From assembly GCF_022606355.1 (NCBI RefSeq), contig NZ_JAHHZQ010000004.1:558001-622000 (forward strand): a stretch of DNA of 64,000 bases, written 5' to 3'. The translations under genes were made by a program, and so were the position numbers. How positions within the stretch are numbered: position 1 is the stretch's first letter; each line of letters starts with the position of its first letter. The notes under the pieces are model-generated. The model searched no databases, was not told the origin of the DNA, and saw nothing but the letters and a program-made list of their open reading frames with translations. The stretch comes from Leifsonia shinshuensis (GTDB taxonomy: Bacteria > Actinomycetota > Actinomycetes > Actinomycetales > Microbacteriaceae). Positions 16,843 to 28,657 of this stretch are shown in pieces.

Positions 16843-18288
16843 ATTTCCTCTTCGACTTCCACGCCGACGCCGACCGCCAAGGGGCGCCTGGACCGGTTCT
16901 TCGAGATCACGTCCCGCGGTACCACGTGGGCGACGGAGATCCGTGGCGGGCTGCTGACCTTCGTGACGATGGCGTACATCGTCATCCTCAACCCGATCAT
17001 CCTGAGCTCGACGCCGGACGTGTCAGGGCACTCGCTCGGTTTCGAGCAGGTCGGTGCCGTCACCGCTCTGAGCGCCGGTGTCATGACCGTGCTGTTCGGT
17101 CTCGTCGCGCGACTGCCGTTCGCGTTCGCGGCCGGCCTCGGCATCAACTCGTTCCTCGCCGTGAACGTCGTGAAGGTGCTCACCTGGCAGGAGGCGATGG
17201 GCCTCGTCGTCATCAACGGTCTGATCATCGTGCTGCTGGCGGCCACCGGGCTGCGCCGCCTCATCTTCAACGCGGTCCCGCCGCAGCTGAAGACGGCGAT
17301 CACCGTCGGCATCGGCCTCTTCATCGCCTTCATCGGTTTCGTCGACAGCGGCTTCGTGCGCAGCACCAAGGCCGCGTCGCCTCCCGTGCAGCTGGGGGAG
17401 GCGGGCTCCATCGCCACCCTCCCGACCCTGGTGTTCCTGATCGCCCTGGTCATCATGGGAGTGCTCATGGCGCGCAAGGTGAAGGGCGCACTGCTCATCG
17501 GGATCGTCGCGGCGACGGTCGTGGCGATCATCATCGAGGCGATCTTCCACCTCGGCTCCTCGGCGAAGAACCCGGAGGGCTGGAACCTCTCGGTCCCGCA
17601 GCTGCCGACGTCGTTCGTGTCGGTGCCGAACCTCAGCCTCGTCGGGCAGTTCGACCTGTTCGGGTCGTTCGCCCGCATCGGCGGGCTCGCGGCGATCATG
17701 CTCGTCTTCACGCTGGTGTTCACGAATTTCTTCGACGCGATGGGGTCGATGACCGGCCTCGCGCGCAGCGCGGGCCTCGCGAACGAGGACGGCACGTTCC
17801 CGCGCCTGCAGTCCGCGCTCATCGTGGAGGGCGTCGGCGCGGTCGTCGGCGGTGGCACGTCGGCCTCCTCGAACACCGTGTTCGTCGAGTCGGCCTCCGG
17901 AATCGGCGAGGGCGCGAAGACCGGATTCGCGAGCGTCATCACCGGCGTGCTCTTCCTGCTCGCCATGTTCTTCACGCCGCTGACGAGCGTCGTGCCGAGC
18001 GAGGTGGCCGCCGCGGCGCTGGTCATCGTCGGTGCCCTGATGGTGGTGCAGATCCGCCACATCGACTTCCACGAGTTCTCCAGCACGCTGCCGGTGTTCC
18101 TGACGATCATCGTCATGCCGCTGACCTACTCGATCGCCAACGGCATCGGCGTCGGCTTCATCTCGTGGGTGCTGGTGCGGTCGCTGTCGGGCAAGGCCCG
18201 CGAGATCAGCCCGCTGCTCTGGATCGTCGCCGCCGGTTTCCTGGTCTACTTCGCCCGCGGCCCGATCGAGGCCATGCTCCCGCACTGA
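16843..18288 (+). CDS. NCS2 purine permease (AzgA type), apparent ATT start
   Basis: A 481-residue xanthine/hypoxanthine/guanine-type permease with about 12 membrane segments. The first clear in-frame canonical start, a GTG at 16963, would delete the conserved RFFEITSRGTTWATEIRGGL segment and half of the first helix. The reading frame is open back to 16789 but has no ATG, GTG or TTG. A GGGAG ribosome binding site lies 6 nt before an ATT at 16843, where the protein would begin [20 protein letters not shown], a normal N-terminus for the family. ATT starts are very rare, so a sequence error is the alternative. Confidence 0.85.
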   Translation: MSSSTSTPTPTAKGRLDRFFEITSRGTTWATEIRGGLLTFVTMAYIVILNPIILSSTPDVSGHSLGFEQVGAVTALSAGVMTVLFGLVARLPFAFAAGLGINSFLAVNVVKVLTWQEAMGLVVINGLIIVLLAATGLRRLIFNAVPPQLKTAITVGIGLFIAFIGFVDSGFVRSTKAASPPVQLGEAGSIATLPTLVFLIALVIMGVLMARKVKGALLIGIVAATVVAIIIEAIFHLGSSAKNPEGWNLSVPQLPTSFVSVPNLSLVGQFDLFGSFARIGGLAAIMLVFTLVFTNFFDAMGSMTGLARSAGLANEDGTFPRLQSALIVEGVGAVVGGGTSASSNTVFVESASGIGEGAKTGFASVITGVLFLLAMFFTPLTSVVPSEVAAAALVIVGALMVVQIRHIDFHEFSSTLPVFLTIIVMPLTYSIANGIGVGFISWVLVRSLSGKAREISPLLWIVAAGFLVYFARGPIEAMLPH

Positions 18289-18315
18289 GCACGTCTCCCG
18301 CACTGAGGGAAGCTT

Positions 18316-18352
18316 CCGGGGTAACCCCTGAGCACGACCGGGGGTTACCCGG
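18316..18352. terminator. Hairpin after the purine permease
   Basis: CCGGGGTAACCCC (18316-18328) pairs with GGGGTTACCCGG (18341-18352) with one bulged G. An outer CTGAGC/GCTCAG pair partly overlaps it. It is placed to terminate the permease transcript before the next co-directional gene. Confidence 0.6.
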
Positions 18353-18388
18353 ATGCGCTCAGGGTCGGCGGGCCGCTTGACTGGATGC

Positions 18389-18730
18389 ATGACAACGACA
18401 GGCACCACCGACCCGCACACCACCGCCGACCCGTACGGCACGCCGAACCCGTACGCGGCGGCGCCGGTTCGCACCCTCAGCATCACGAGCTTCGCGCTCG
18501 GCCTCGCCTCGATCGTCTTCAGCTGGACCTTCCTCGCCCCGATCGCCGGTCTGGTACTCGGCATCCTCGCCCTCGGCCGTGAGCCGCAGGGCCGCACCTT
18601 CGCGATCTGGGGGATCGTGCTCAACGCGGTCATGCTCGCCGGCATCCTGATCGGCCTGCTGATCGCCGTCGTCGGCTTCGGCGTCGGTCTGGCGTTCCTG
18701 CCGATCCACTGGGCCATCCCGAATCTCTGA
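18389..18730 (+). CDS. DUF4190-like small membrane protein
   Basis: A 113-residue protein with a Pro/Thr-rich N-terminus (TADPYGTPNPYAAAP) and two hydrophobic segments flanking LGREPQGRTFAIWGIVLNAV, as in DUF4190 proteins. Function is unknown. I start at the ATG at 18389. A TTGACT lies 6 nt upstream, a position where this region usually has a -10 box, but it lacks the conserved A, so the start of transcription is unclear. Confidence 0.75.
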   Translation: MTTTGTTDPHTTADPYGTPNPYAAAPVRTLSITSFALGLASIVFSWTFLAPIAGLVLGILALGREPQGRTFAIWGIVLNAVMLAGILIGLLIAVVGFGVGLAFLPIHWAIPNL

Positions 18731-18773
18731 GCGAGGGCGTGGGCTTCTGACGGGAGGCGGCTGCGCGGCCTGC

Positions 18774-18785
18774 GAGAATGGAGGG
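18774..18785 (+). promoter_or_regulatory. Possible leaderless -10 box of trmB
   Basis: GAGAAT (18774-18779) is followed by 6 nt (GGAGGG) and the ATG at 18786. The purine run touches the ATG, too close to act as a ribosome binding site. Confidence 0.4.
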
Positions 18786-19469
18786 ATGGAACCGTCCCCT
18801 CTCGTCCGGCCGCGCAGCTTCGTCGTCCGGGGCAGGAAGACCGAAGCCCAGCAGCGGGCCATCGACGAGCACTGGGCCGAGTTCGGCGTCGACTTCGACG
18901 GCGCGCGGCTCGACCTCGACACGATCTTCGGGCGCTCCGCGCCCCGCGTGGTGGAGATCGGCTTCGGCAACGGCGAGAACCTCCTCGCGCTCGCCGCGCG
19001 CCATCCGGAGCGCGACTTCCTCGGGGTCGAGGTGCACGGTGCGGGCGTCGGCCGGGTGCTGGCCGCCGCGCACGAGCAGGGGCTGACGAACGTCCGGGTC
19101 GTCCGCCATGACGCCGTGGAGGTCTTCGAGCACGGACTCGCTGCCGACAGCGTCGACGAGGTGCTGATCTTCTTCCCCGATCCGTGGCCGAAGGCCCGCC
19201 ACCACCGTCGCCGGCTGGTGCAGCCGGACGTCGTCCGTCTGCTCGTCGGCGCGCTGAAGCCGACAGGCGTCCTCCGGCTCGCGACCGACTGGGAACCCTA
19301 CGCCGAGCACATGATCGACGTGCTCGACGCCGAGCCGGCCCTCGTCAACGTCGCCGGTCCCGGCGGGTTCATCCCGCGACCGGACGAACGGCCCGTCACC
19401 AAGTTCGAGCGGCGCGGCGAGCGGCTCGGGCACGCGATCTTCGACCTGGAGTACCGTCCGCGCGGCTGA
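18786..19469 (+). CDS. trmB: tRNA (guanine-N7-)-methyltransferase TrmB
   Basis: SAM-dependent enzyme that forms m7G46 in tRNA. The 227-residue protein has the SAM motif VEIGFGNGENL, the acidic post-motif FLGVEVHG, and the TrmB landmark IFFPDPWPKARHHRRR, followed by a C-terminal TKFERRGERLGH segment that fits the family. Length is typical. It stands between the DUF4190-like gene and an aldehyde dehydrogenase without overlap. Confidence 0.94.
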   Translation: MEPSPLVRPRSFVVRGRKTEAQQRAIDEHWAEFGVDFDGARLDLDTIFGRSAPRVVEIGFGNGENLLALAARHPERDFLGVEVHGAGVGRVLAAAHEQGLTNVRVVRHDAVEVFEHGLAADSVDEVLIFFPDPWPKARHHRRRLVQPDVVRLLVGALKPTGVLRLATDWEPYAEHMIDVLDAEPALVNVAGPGGFIPRPDERPVTKFERRGERLGHAIFDLEYRPRG

Positions 19470-19501
19470 GTGCCGGTCCCGTGTGCTGATCCGTCCCGTG
19501 T

Positions 19502-19513
19502 GATGATGGGCGC
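19502..19513 (+). promoter_or_regulatory. Possible leaderless -10 box of the aldehyde dehydrogenase gene
   Basis: GATGAT (19502-19507) is followed by 6 nt and the ATG at 19514, with no ribosome binding site. Confidence 0.4.
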
Positions 19514-20938
19514 ATGACCTCCGAGTCCACGCCTCGCGCCGGCACCGTCGCCGGCGCCGCCATCCCGCAGACCGTCGCCGCCCTCCGCGCCGCCTTCGAC
19601 GCCGGACGCACCAAGCCGCTGCGCTGGAGGCTGGCTCAGCTCGACGGGCTGCGCCGCATGCTCACCGAGCGCGCCGCCGAGTTCGAGGACGCCCTGCTGG
19701 AGGATCTGGCCAAGAATCCGACGGAGTCGCAGATCGCCGAGCTCGGGTTCGTCGTCGGCGAGATCGACCACATGCGGCGCAACCTGCGGCGCTGGCTGCG
19801 CCCGCGGCGGGTCGCGGTACCCGGCGCGCTCATGCCGGCCAGAGCCAGGGTCGTGCTGGAGCCGGTCGGCGTCGTGCTGGTGATCGCGCCGTGGAACTAT
19901 CCCGTGCAGTTGCTCCTGGCTCCTCTCGTGGGTGCGCTGGCAGCGGGCAACGCCGTCGTCCTCAAGCCGAGCGAACTGGCGCCCGCGACGTCCGCGGCGA
20001 TGGCGCGTCTGGTCCCGCAGTACCTCGACCCGACGGCGGTCGCCGTCGTGGAGGGCGCGGTCGATGAGACCACCGAACTCCTGGCCCAGCGCTGGGATCA
20101 CATCTTCTACACGGGCAACGGCCGGGTCGGTCGCATCGTCGCCGCCGCGGCGGTCGAGCACCTCACGCCGGTGACCCTCGAGCTCGGCGGCAAGTCCCCG
20201 GTCTACGTTGACGAGTCGGTCGACCTCGCGGCCGCCGCGCGCCGGATCGCCTGGGGCAAGTTCATGAACGCGGGCCAGACCTGCGTGGCGCCCGACTACC
20301 TCCTGGCCTCCCGTGCCGTCGCCGGCCGGCTCGCCGACGAGCTGGCGAACGCGGTCCGGGCACTCTATGGGGACGATCCCGCGCAGAGTCCCGACTACGG
20401 GAGGATCGTCACCGACCGGCAGTTCGATCGATTGACGGGCCTGCTGGGCGCCGGCCGTACGGCCGTCGGTGGAGGCTCCGATGCGGCCTCCCGCTATCTC
20501 GCGCCGACCGTGCTGGTCGACGTGCCGCGCGACTCCGCGGTGATGGGCGAGGAGATCTTCGGGCCGGTGCTGCCGATCGTGACGGTGGACGGCCTCGACG
20601 ACGCGATCGCGTTCATCCGCAACGGAGACAAGCCCCTCGCGCTCTACGTGTTCAGCGAGCGGCGGGAGGTGCGCAGGCGCTTCCTCACCGAGACCAGCTC
20701 GGGCGCGGTCGGCTTCGGGGTGCCCGCCGCGCATCTCGCGGTCGGCGGCCTCCCGTTCGGCGGCGTCGGCGAGAGCGGATCAGGCGCCTACCACGGGCGT
20801 CGCTCGCTCGAGACCTTCAGCCACGAGAAGGCGGTGCTGTCGAAGCCGCTCGCCCCCGACACGCTGCAGCTGATCTACCCGCCGTACACCGAGGGCAAGG
20901 ACCGCTTCGCGCGCGGTCTGCTTCGCAGACTGGGTTGA
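19514..20938 (+). CDS. Aldehyde dehydrogenase (class 3-like)
   Basis: NAD(P)-dependent oxidation of an aldehyde to its acid; the substrate is not evident. The 474-residue protein has APWNYP for cofactor binding, general base E223 in LELGGK and catalytic C257 in [11 protein letters not shown]. The short N-terminal domain and the C-terminal [22 protein letters not shown] segment match class 3 / fatty-aldehyde enzymes such as those reducing coniferyl or long-chain aldehydes. It appears monocistronic. Confidence 0.92.
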   Translation: MTSESTPRAGTVAGAAIPQTVAALRAAFDAGRTKPLRWRLAQLDGLRRMLTERAAEFEDALLEDLAKNPTESQIAELGFVVGEIDHMRRNLRRWLRPRRVAVPGALMPARARVVLEPVGVVLVIAPWNYPVQLLLAPLVGALAAGNAVVLKPSELAPATSAAMARLVPQYLDPTAVAVVEGAVDETTELLAQRWDHIFYTGNGRVGRIVAAAAVEHLTPVTLELGGKSPVYVDESVDLAAAARRIAWGKFMNAGQTCVAPDYLLASRAVAGRLADELANAVRALYGDDPAQSPDYGRIVTDRQFDRLTGLLGAGRTAVGGGSDAASRYLAPTVLVDVPRDSAVMGEEIFGPVLPIVTVDGLDDAIAFIRNGDKPLALYVFSERREVRRRFLTETSSGAVGFGVPAAHLAVGGLPFGGVGESGSGAYHGRRSLETFSHEKAVLSKPLAPDTLQLIYPPYTEGKDRFARGLLRRLG

Positions 20939-20951
20939 GCAGAACCGCTCT

Positions 20952-20991
20952 CGACAGCGTGTCGAACATCGTCCGGGATCCCGGACGATGT
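20952..20991. promoter_or_regulatory. Perfect 26-bp palindrome plus adjacent inverted repeat before aspA
   Basis: Positions 20966-20991 form a perfect 26-bp palindrome centred on GGGATCCC, with no unpaired centre. Directly upstream, CGACA and TGTCG (20952-20964) form a second inverted repeat. The site lies 14 nt after the aldehyde dehydrogenase stop and 100 nt before aspA. It may be a terminator or an operator; the lack of a loop favours an operator for a dimeric protein. Confidence 0.5.
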
Positions 20992-21090
20992 GTCCATCTC
21001 GCGCGCAGTCACCGGGGGTAGGCTCGGCACTGCCGGGCGCCACGAACGGCCGGTGACACCCCCGAAAAAGCCAACGCACAACGAGAGGCA

Positions 21091-22698
<1,608 letters not shown>

Positions 22699-22731
22699 CG
22701 GTCGCCCCTGGGCCCCGCGCTCGGCGCCTGC

Positions 22732-22792
22732 GCCGAATGGCACGTCGTTGCCGCTTTCCACCGCGAAAAGCGCCGACGACGTGCCCCTCGGC
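22732..22792. repeat. Dispersed palindrome, copy C, between convergent genes
   Basis: The arm beginning GCCGAATGGCACGTCGTTG pairs imperfectly with the arm ending GACGTGCCCCTCGGC. The core matches copies A and B. It lies between the ends of aspA and the convergent hydrolase gene and could act as a bidirectional terminator. Confidence 0.65.
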
Positions 22793-22807
22793 GTGTGAGC
22801 GGAGGCG

Positions 22808-23716
22808 TCAGCGCGACTCGGACTCGCGGAAGAGGGCGATCATGTCGCGGGCGAGTTGGTTGGGCGCTGTCTCGCACGGGCTGTGCCCGGTGCTGTAGAC
22901 GGCCAGTCGTGCGCCCAGAGCGGTCGCGTTCGCCGCGTGCAGGTGCGTCGGCCACAGGTCGTGGTCGCCGGTCGCCACCAGCACAGGGAGGCCGATGCCC
23001 GCGATGCGTGCTCGCACGTCCGGCACGTGCTTCATCAGCCCGACGATGTCGTCGACGCTGGAACGCCGGGTGAGCGCGAACCGCGAGCGCACGAACGTGA
23101 GGCGGGCGGGCCCGACCTTGTTCTTGTTGGTCACGATTCCCCAGATCATCAGACCGGCGCCCTGGCGGCCGTTCAGGAACCAGCTCAGCCAGCCGATGAC
23201 GCGCATCCCCCGGAACGCCTGGCCCGGCTCGGGCGGGGAGGTGAGCAGCGTCAGCGTGCGGAACAGCTCGGGGTGGTCGACCAGTGCGAGCTCGGCGAGG
23301 ATGCCGGCGAACGAGTAGCCCAGCACATGCGCGGGGCCGCCGTCGCGCAGGAACGCGACGAGGTCGGCGACGAGCAGGTCGTAGGTGTAGTGGCCCGGTC
23401 GCGCAGGACCGGCGTCCGCGGACTCGTATTGGCCCGCGAGGTCGTAGCTCTGCACGTAGTAGCCCGCGGCGACGAGGATCGGCGCGAGGAGGTAGAAGTC
23501 CTCCTTCGATCCCGTCGCGCCGGGCACGAGCACGACGCGTGGATCGCGAGGGTCGCCGAGCGCGACGACGGCGAGCTCGCCGCTGGGCGCGCGGAAGCGC
23601 GAGAACGTCGCTCCGACGGGCGCGATCGACCAGTCGATCTCGGGCAGGACCGCGTCGAGGCGCGCGGCCTCGTCGTCTCCGCCCGTGACACCGGGGCGCC
23701 GTTCACCGATCGACAT
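22808..23716 (-). CDS. Alpha/beta-fold hydrolase
   Basis: A 302-residue alpha/beta hydrolase of unknown substrate. The nucleophile elbow is GYSFAG, the oxyanion region follows the first strand at PGATGSKEDF, and a late TGDHDLWPTH supplies the acid, with a candidate catalytic His near TGHSPCE. There is no signal peptide, so it is probably cytoplasmic. It is convergent with aspA and has a leaderless-type TAGCGT 6 nt before its ATG. Confidence 0.88.
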   Translation of the reverse strand: MSIGERRPGVTGGDDEAARLDAVLPEIDWSIAPVGATFSRFRAPSGELAVVALGDPRDPRVVLVPGATGSKEDFYLLAPILVAAGYYVQSYDLAGQYESADAGPARPGHYTYDLLVADLVAFLRDGGPAHVLGYSFAGILAELALVDHPELFRTLTLLTSPPEPGQAFRGMRVIGWLSWFLNGRQGAGLMIWGIVTNKNKVGPARLTFVRSRFALTRRSSVDDIVGLMKHVPDVRARIAGIGLPVLVATGDHDLWPTHLHAANATALGARLAVYSTGHSPCETAPNQLARDMIALFRESESR

Positions 23717-23728
23717 GCTCTCACGCTA
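23717..23728 (-). promoter_or_regulatory. Leaderless -10 box of the hydrolase gene
   Basis: TAGCGT on the minus strand (23728-23723) is followed by 6 nt and the ATG at 23716. Confidence 0.55.
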
Positions 23729-23796
23729 GCCGACGCATCCGACTGATGTCGGCGATCCGGCGGAATGCGGCCGATTCAGCATCGGCGCGCTGCCGG

Positions 23797-24672
23797 TCAG
23801 GTCACGCGGCAGTAGGTGGTGAGATACCCGATGCCGCCGATCGACACCGTGACCGTCGAGCGATCGCGCAGGAACACCGGGGGAGTGCGGGAGTACCCGG
23901 CGCCTCCCGGGCTGCCGGTGGAGATCAGCGTGCCCGGCTGGATGGTGGCCGACCGCGACAGGAACTCGATGATCTCGGCGACCGAGCGCACCATGTCGGC
24001 CGTCGACGCGTCCTGCAGGATGGCGCCGTCGACGTTGGTGGTCAGCCACAGGTCTTGCGGGTCGGCGATCTCGTCGGCGGTGACGACCACCGGGCCGTTG
24101 GGCGTGAAGCCGTCGAACGATTTGCAGCGAGACCACTGGGCCTCGGAGAACTGCAGGTCGCGCGCGGTGATGTCGTTGACCACCGTGTAGCCCCACACGT
24201 AGTCGAGGGCGTCACGCACCGAGACATTGCGTGCGGGCTTGCCGATGATGACGCCGAGCTCGGCCTCGTAGTCGACCTGGGTCGTGAGATCTTCGGGCCA
24301 GGACGTGGTGCCGCCATGGCCGGCGAGCGAGTTGGGCCAGAGGGAGAACACGGTCGCGGCCTTCTCGCTGCGCAGCTTGAGCTCGGAGGCGTGCGCCGCA
24401 TAGTTCGCACCGATCGCGATCACCTGAGGCGGCCGGAGCACGGCCGACGCGTGGCGCAGCTCGTGGACGGGCACGAGGGGCGTGCCCGTCGTGACGGCCT
24501 CGTCGACGATCGCGCGGATCCCGGTGAGAGCAGCGTCGCCCTGCTCGATGAGCGCTTGGAGGTCGCGGGGCGGCTCGGCCACGAGCTCGTCGAGGAACAG
24601 TGCCCCGTCTCCGATGACGGCGGCCAGGCGCGGCTGCGAGTCCGAGGTGGTGCTGAGGTGCGCGAATCTCAC
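23797..24672 (-). CDS. Fumarylacetoacetate hydrolase family protein
   Basis: A 291-residue member of the FAH superfamily, which contains hydrolases, isomerases and decarboxylases acting on keto acids in aromatic catabolism. It has the family blocks IGANYAAHASEL, DYEAELGVIIGKPARNV and GTLISTGSPGGAGYSR. The glutamates of EAELGVIIG are the usual metal ligands. I chose the GTG at 24672, because TAGGTT lies 7 nt before it while a TTG at 24681 has neither promoter nor ribosome binding site. The substrate is unknown. Confidence 0.88.
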   Translation of the reverse strand: MRFAHLSTTSDSQPRLAAVIGDGALFLDELVAEPPRDLQALIEQGDAALTGIRAIVDEAVTTGTPLVPVHELRHASAVLRPPQVIAIGANYAAHASELKLRSEKAATVFSLWPNSLAGHGGTTSWPEDLTTQVDYEAELGVIIGKPARNVSVRDALDYVWGYTVVNDITARDLQFSEAQWSRCKSFDGFTPNGPVVVTADEIADPQDLWLTTNVDGAILQDASTADMVRSVAEIIEFLSRSATIQPGTLISTGSPGGAGYSRTPPVFLRDRSTVTVSIGGIGYLTTYCRVT

Positions 24673-24685
24673 ACTGTCCAACCTA
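24673..24685 (-). promoter_or_regulatory. Leaderless -10 box of the FAH-family gene
   Basis: TAGGTT on the minus strand (24685-24680) is followed by 7 nt and the GTG at 24672. It decides the start in favour of that GTG. Confidence 0.5.
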
Positions 24686-24744
24686 TCGGTCGAACGGGTG
24701 ATGACACGTACACGCTGTCGAGCGAAACGCGCAGAACTCGACGC

Positions 24745-25509
24745 TCAGGCCATTGCGCCCGGTGCATCCTCCGTATGCTCCTCCTGCCAGCGACGGCGGG
24801 CCGCGCGACGGCGCCAGGGCGTCTCCTCCGGAAGGTGCATCCGGAGGGTGCCGAACGCCCAGCGGATGCGCCGGCCGAAGCCGCGCCACGTCGAGAACGG
24901 GCGGGCGGAGATCCCGACCAGGAGGCGCTCGTCGTAGCGCACGACCACTCCAGGATCGAGGTGGATGGCGAGGTCGAGGTCGTCGTGCACCTCGCGCAGT
25001 CCGCTGTGCACGCGGTCGCGCACGTCGCGCCAGACCGCACGGCGCATCGCGAAGTTGGATCCGAAGATCGGCGGGTGCCCCAGCCAGATCTCCATCGACC
25101 AGAAGTAGCCGCCGATGTAGAGCAGCTGGCCGAGCCCGGCCACGAACGTGTTGCCGTCGTAGAACACGCCGGGCCCGGTGAGCACGCCGATGGCGGGCGC
25201 GTCGACGAACTCCGCTTCGATGTGGAGCAGCCAGTCGACCGGAGGGCGTGAGTCGGCGTCGAGTCGCGCGATGATGTCGCCGGTGGCTGCGTCGTAACCG
25301 GTGGCGGAGGCGGGGAAGATCCCGCGGACCGGCTGCCGGAGCACCCGTGCGCCACCCGCGAGGGCGACGGCGGCGGTGCCGTCGGTGCTGCCGTTGTCGA
25401 CGACGATGATCTCGTCGGCCGGCCGCAGCTGGGCCGCCAGGTCGGCCAGGCAGCGCTCCAGCATCTCCGCATCATCGAGGGCCGGGATCACGACGCTGAT
25501 CGAGGGCAC
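24745..25509 (-). CDS. Family 2 glycosyltransferase
   Basis: A 254-residue GT-A fold transferase. The nucleotide-sugar motifs are VVIPALDD, VVDNGSTDGT and the metal-binding RLDADSRPP. A later SNFAMRRAVWRDV and EVHDDLDLAIHL follow the acceptor-site pattern of GT2 enzymes. There is no clear membrane segment at the C-terminus, which is Arg-rich instead (WRRRAARRRW). The start is a GTG at 25509 with purine-rich GGGAGGGGAG upstream. The product and acceptor are unknown. Confidence 0.88.
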   Translation of the reverse strand: MPSISVVIPALDDAEMLERCLADLAAQLRPADEIIVVDNGSTDGTAAVALAGGARVLRQPVRGIFPASATGYDAATGDIIARLDADSRPPVDWLLHIEAEFVDAPAIGVLTGPGVFYDGNTFVAGLGQLLYIGGYFWSMEIWLGHPPIFGSNFAMRRAVWRDVRDRVHSGLREVHDDLDLAIHLDPGVVVRYDERLLVGISARPFSTWRGFGRRIRWAFGTLRMHLPEETPWRRRAARRRWQEEHTEDAPGAMA

Positions 25510-25557
25510 CAGACCGCTCCCCTCCCGACCGATTCTTCGATTGTGCTGTTCGTGATC

Positions 25558-27171
25558 CTACGCTTCGCTGCGGCCGACCCGCACGCGCGTGGCGGCGCGT
25601 GCCGCTTTGGCCTCCCGCTGCGCCGCGTGCGCGCTCTGCCACAGGTGCATTCCCGCGTAGCTGCGCCAGGGCGACCAGCTCGCGCCGCGCGCGGCCAGCC
25701 CTCGCGGGTCGTCCGGCAGCCCGAGGCGGGCTGCGCCCTGACGCAGTGCGAGGTCGCCGATCAGCAGCACGTCAGGGCTCCCGAGCACGCGCAGTGCGAC
25801 GTAGCCGGCCGTCCAGGCGCCCACGCCGGGCAGAGCGAGCAGGCGCTCCTCGAGCTCTGCGCGCGACTCCCCGACGTCGATCACGAGGGAGCCGTCGGCG
25901 AGGGCCGCCGCTGCGCCGATGATCGCGTCGATGCGCCTTCCCGGGCCGCGGAGGACCTCGCGACCGCGCTCGGCGATGGCGGCGGAGGTCGGGAAGAGCC
26001 GGGTGTGCCCGCCGACCGTCACCGGCTCGCCGAGGGCGTCGGTGAGCCGGGCGAGCGCCGTGCGCGCCGCCGGCACCGAGATCTGCTGCCCGATGAGCGC
26101 ACGGAACAGGATCTCCTCGGGGTCGACGGCGCCCGGCACGCGGATTCCGGGTGCCGCCGCCACGGAAGCCGCCAGAGCGCGGTCGGCGGCGAGCGCCGTG
26201 TCGATCGCCTCGGCGTCGGCGTCGAGGTCGAGGAGCCGTCGCACCCGCGCGACCAGCGGTGCGAGGTCGGCCATGTCGGCGAGGTGGGCCTCGCACTCGA
26301 CGGCGGGTGCGCCGGCGTCGCCCGAGAGCGTCAGGCGGATGGCGGCCGGACCGTGCGGCAGCCGCAGGGCGCGCCCGTACGAGGGCGGGCTTCCGGCGCC
26401 GTCCGTAGCGTCCGCGGCCGCCTCCATTCCGGCGATGGCGCGTGCGCCGAGGAAGCCGAGCACCCGGCCGCCGTCGAAGGGTGCGCGGGCCGGCAGGCGC
26501 AGGCTGAGGGAGGTCCCGCTCGCCGCGCCCGAGGTGCCGGGCGGGTGCGCGACGGGGTGGCGCCGCCGCGCGGACGCCCGGATCGCGCCGGGCGCGACGT
26601 GGTAGATCTCGGCCATCGTCTCGTTGAACTGCCGCACGCTCGAGAACCCGGCGGCGAAGGCGACGTCGGTGATCGGCATGTCCGTGCCGGCGAGGAGGAG
26701 CCGGGCGGTCTGTGCCCGGTGTGCGCGTGCGAGCGCGAGCGGGCCGGCGCCGAGTTCGGAGGTGAGCACGCGCCCCAGATGGCGAGCGGTGTAGCCGAGC
26801 CGATGGGCGAGCCCCGGCACGCCCTCCCGCTCCACCGTCCCGTCGGCGATGAGCCGCATGGCGCGGGCGGCGAGGTCGTCGCGGACGTTCCACTCCGGAG
26901 ACCCGGGCACGGCGTCGGGGAGGCAGCGCTTGCAGGCGCGGAGGCCTGCCTCGTGCGCGGCCGCTGCCGTCAGGTAGAAGCTGACGTTGTCCGCTTTCGG
27001 CGTCACGGCCGGGCAGCTGGGACGGCAGTAGATCCCCGTCGAGTGCACGCCGGTGATGAACTGGCCGTCGAATCGGGAGTCGCGCGCGCTCATCGCCCGG
27101 TAGCGCTGCGCGAAGACCGGGTCGGCCAGTCGCTCCTCCGCCGTCGGCCGGCGTGCCGTGGTGCTCGTCAT
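25558..27171 (-). CDS. alkA: Ada-type sensor / AlkA DNA-3-methyladenine glycosylase fusion
   Basis: A 537-residue fusion for alkylation repair. Residues 15-90 form an Ada N-domain with zinc cysteines C49, C53, C80 and C83; C49 matches the methyl-phosphotriester acceptor. Residues 95-190 are an AraC-type HTH. From about 235 it is an AlkA glycosylase with helix-hairpin-helix [15 protein letters not shown] and catalytic D473 in IGDLALR. The protein could sense methylated DNA, activate genes and excise damaged bases. The ATG at 27171 has GAAGGA directly abutting it. Confidence 0.93.
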   Translation of the reverse strand: MTSTTARRPTAEERLADPVFAQRYRAMSARDSRFDGQFITGVHSTGIYCRPSCPAVTPKADNVSFYLTAAAAHEAGLRACKRCLPDAVPGSPEWNVRDDLAARAMRLIADGTVEREGVPGLAHRLGYTARHLGRVLTSELGAGPLALARAHRAQTARLLLAGTDMPITDVAFAAGFSSVRQFNETMAEIYHVAPGAIRASARRRHPVAHPPGTSGAASGTSLSLRLPARAPFDGGRVLGFLGARAIAGMEAAADATDGAGSPPSYGRALRLPHGPAAIRLTLSGDAGAPAVECEAHLADMADLAPLVARVRRLLDLDADAEAIDTALAADRALAASVAAAPGIRVPGAVDPEEILFRALIGQQISVPAARTALARLTDALGEPVTVGGHTRLFPTSAAIAERGREVLRGPGRRIDAIIGAAAALADGSLVIDVGESRAELEERLLALPGVGAWTAGYVALRVLGSPDVLLIGDLALRQGAARLGLPDDPRGLAARGASWSPWRSYAGMHLWQSAHAAQREAKAARAATRVRVGRSEA

Positions 27172-27256
27172 TCCTTCAGCGTGCCACCCGCCGCCGACAT
27201 TCGATGGCGGAAATCGGACATCACCGCGTGGCGGCGACGGGATCCCGGTCGGCCGT

Positions 27257-27268
27257 TAGCATGACACC
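27257..27268 (+). promoter_or_regulatory. Leaderless -10 box of the FAD-linked oxidase gene
   Basis: TAGCAT (27257-27262) is followed by 6 nt and the GTG at 27269, with no ribosome binding site. Confidence 0.55.

Positions 27269-28657
<1,389 letters not shown>

Noticed and set aside
23746-25251. Plus-strand 501-codon frame across the FAH and glycosyltransferase genes
   Set aside because: Low-complexity Arg/Gly/Asp translation typical of antisense shadows; the minus-strand genes have intact family motifs.
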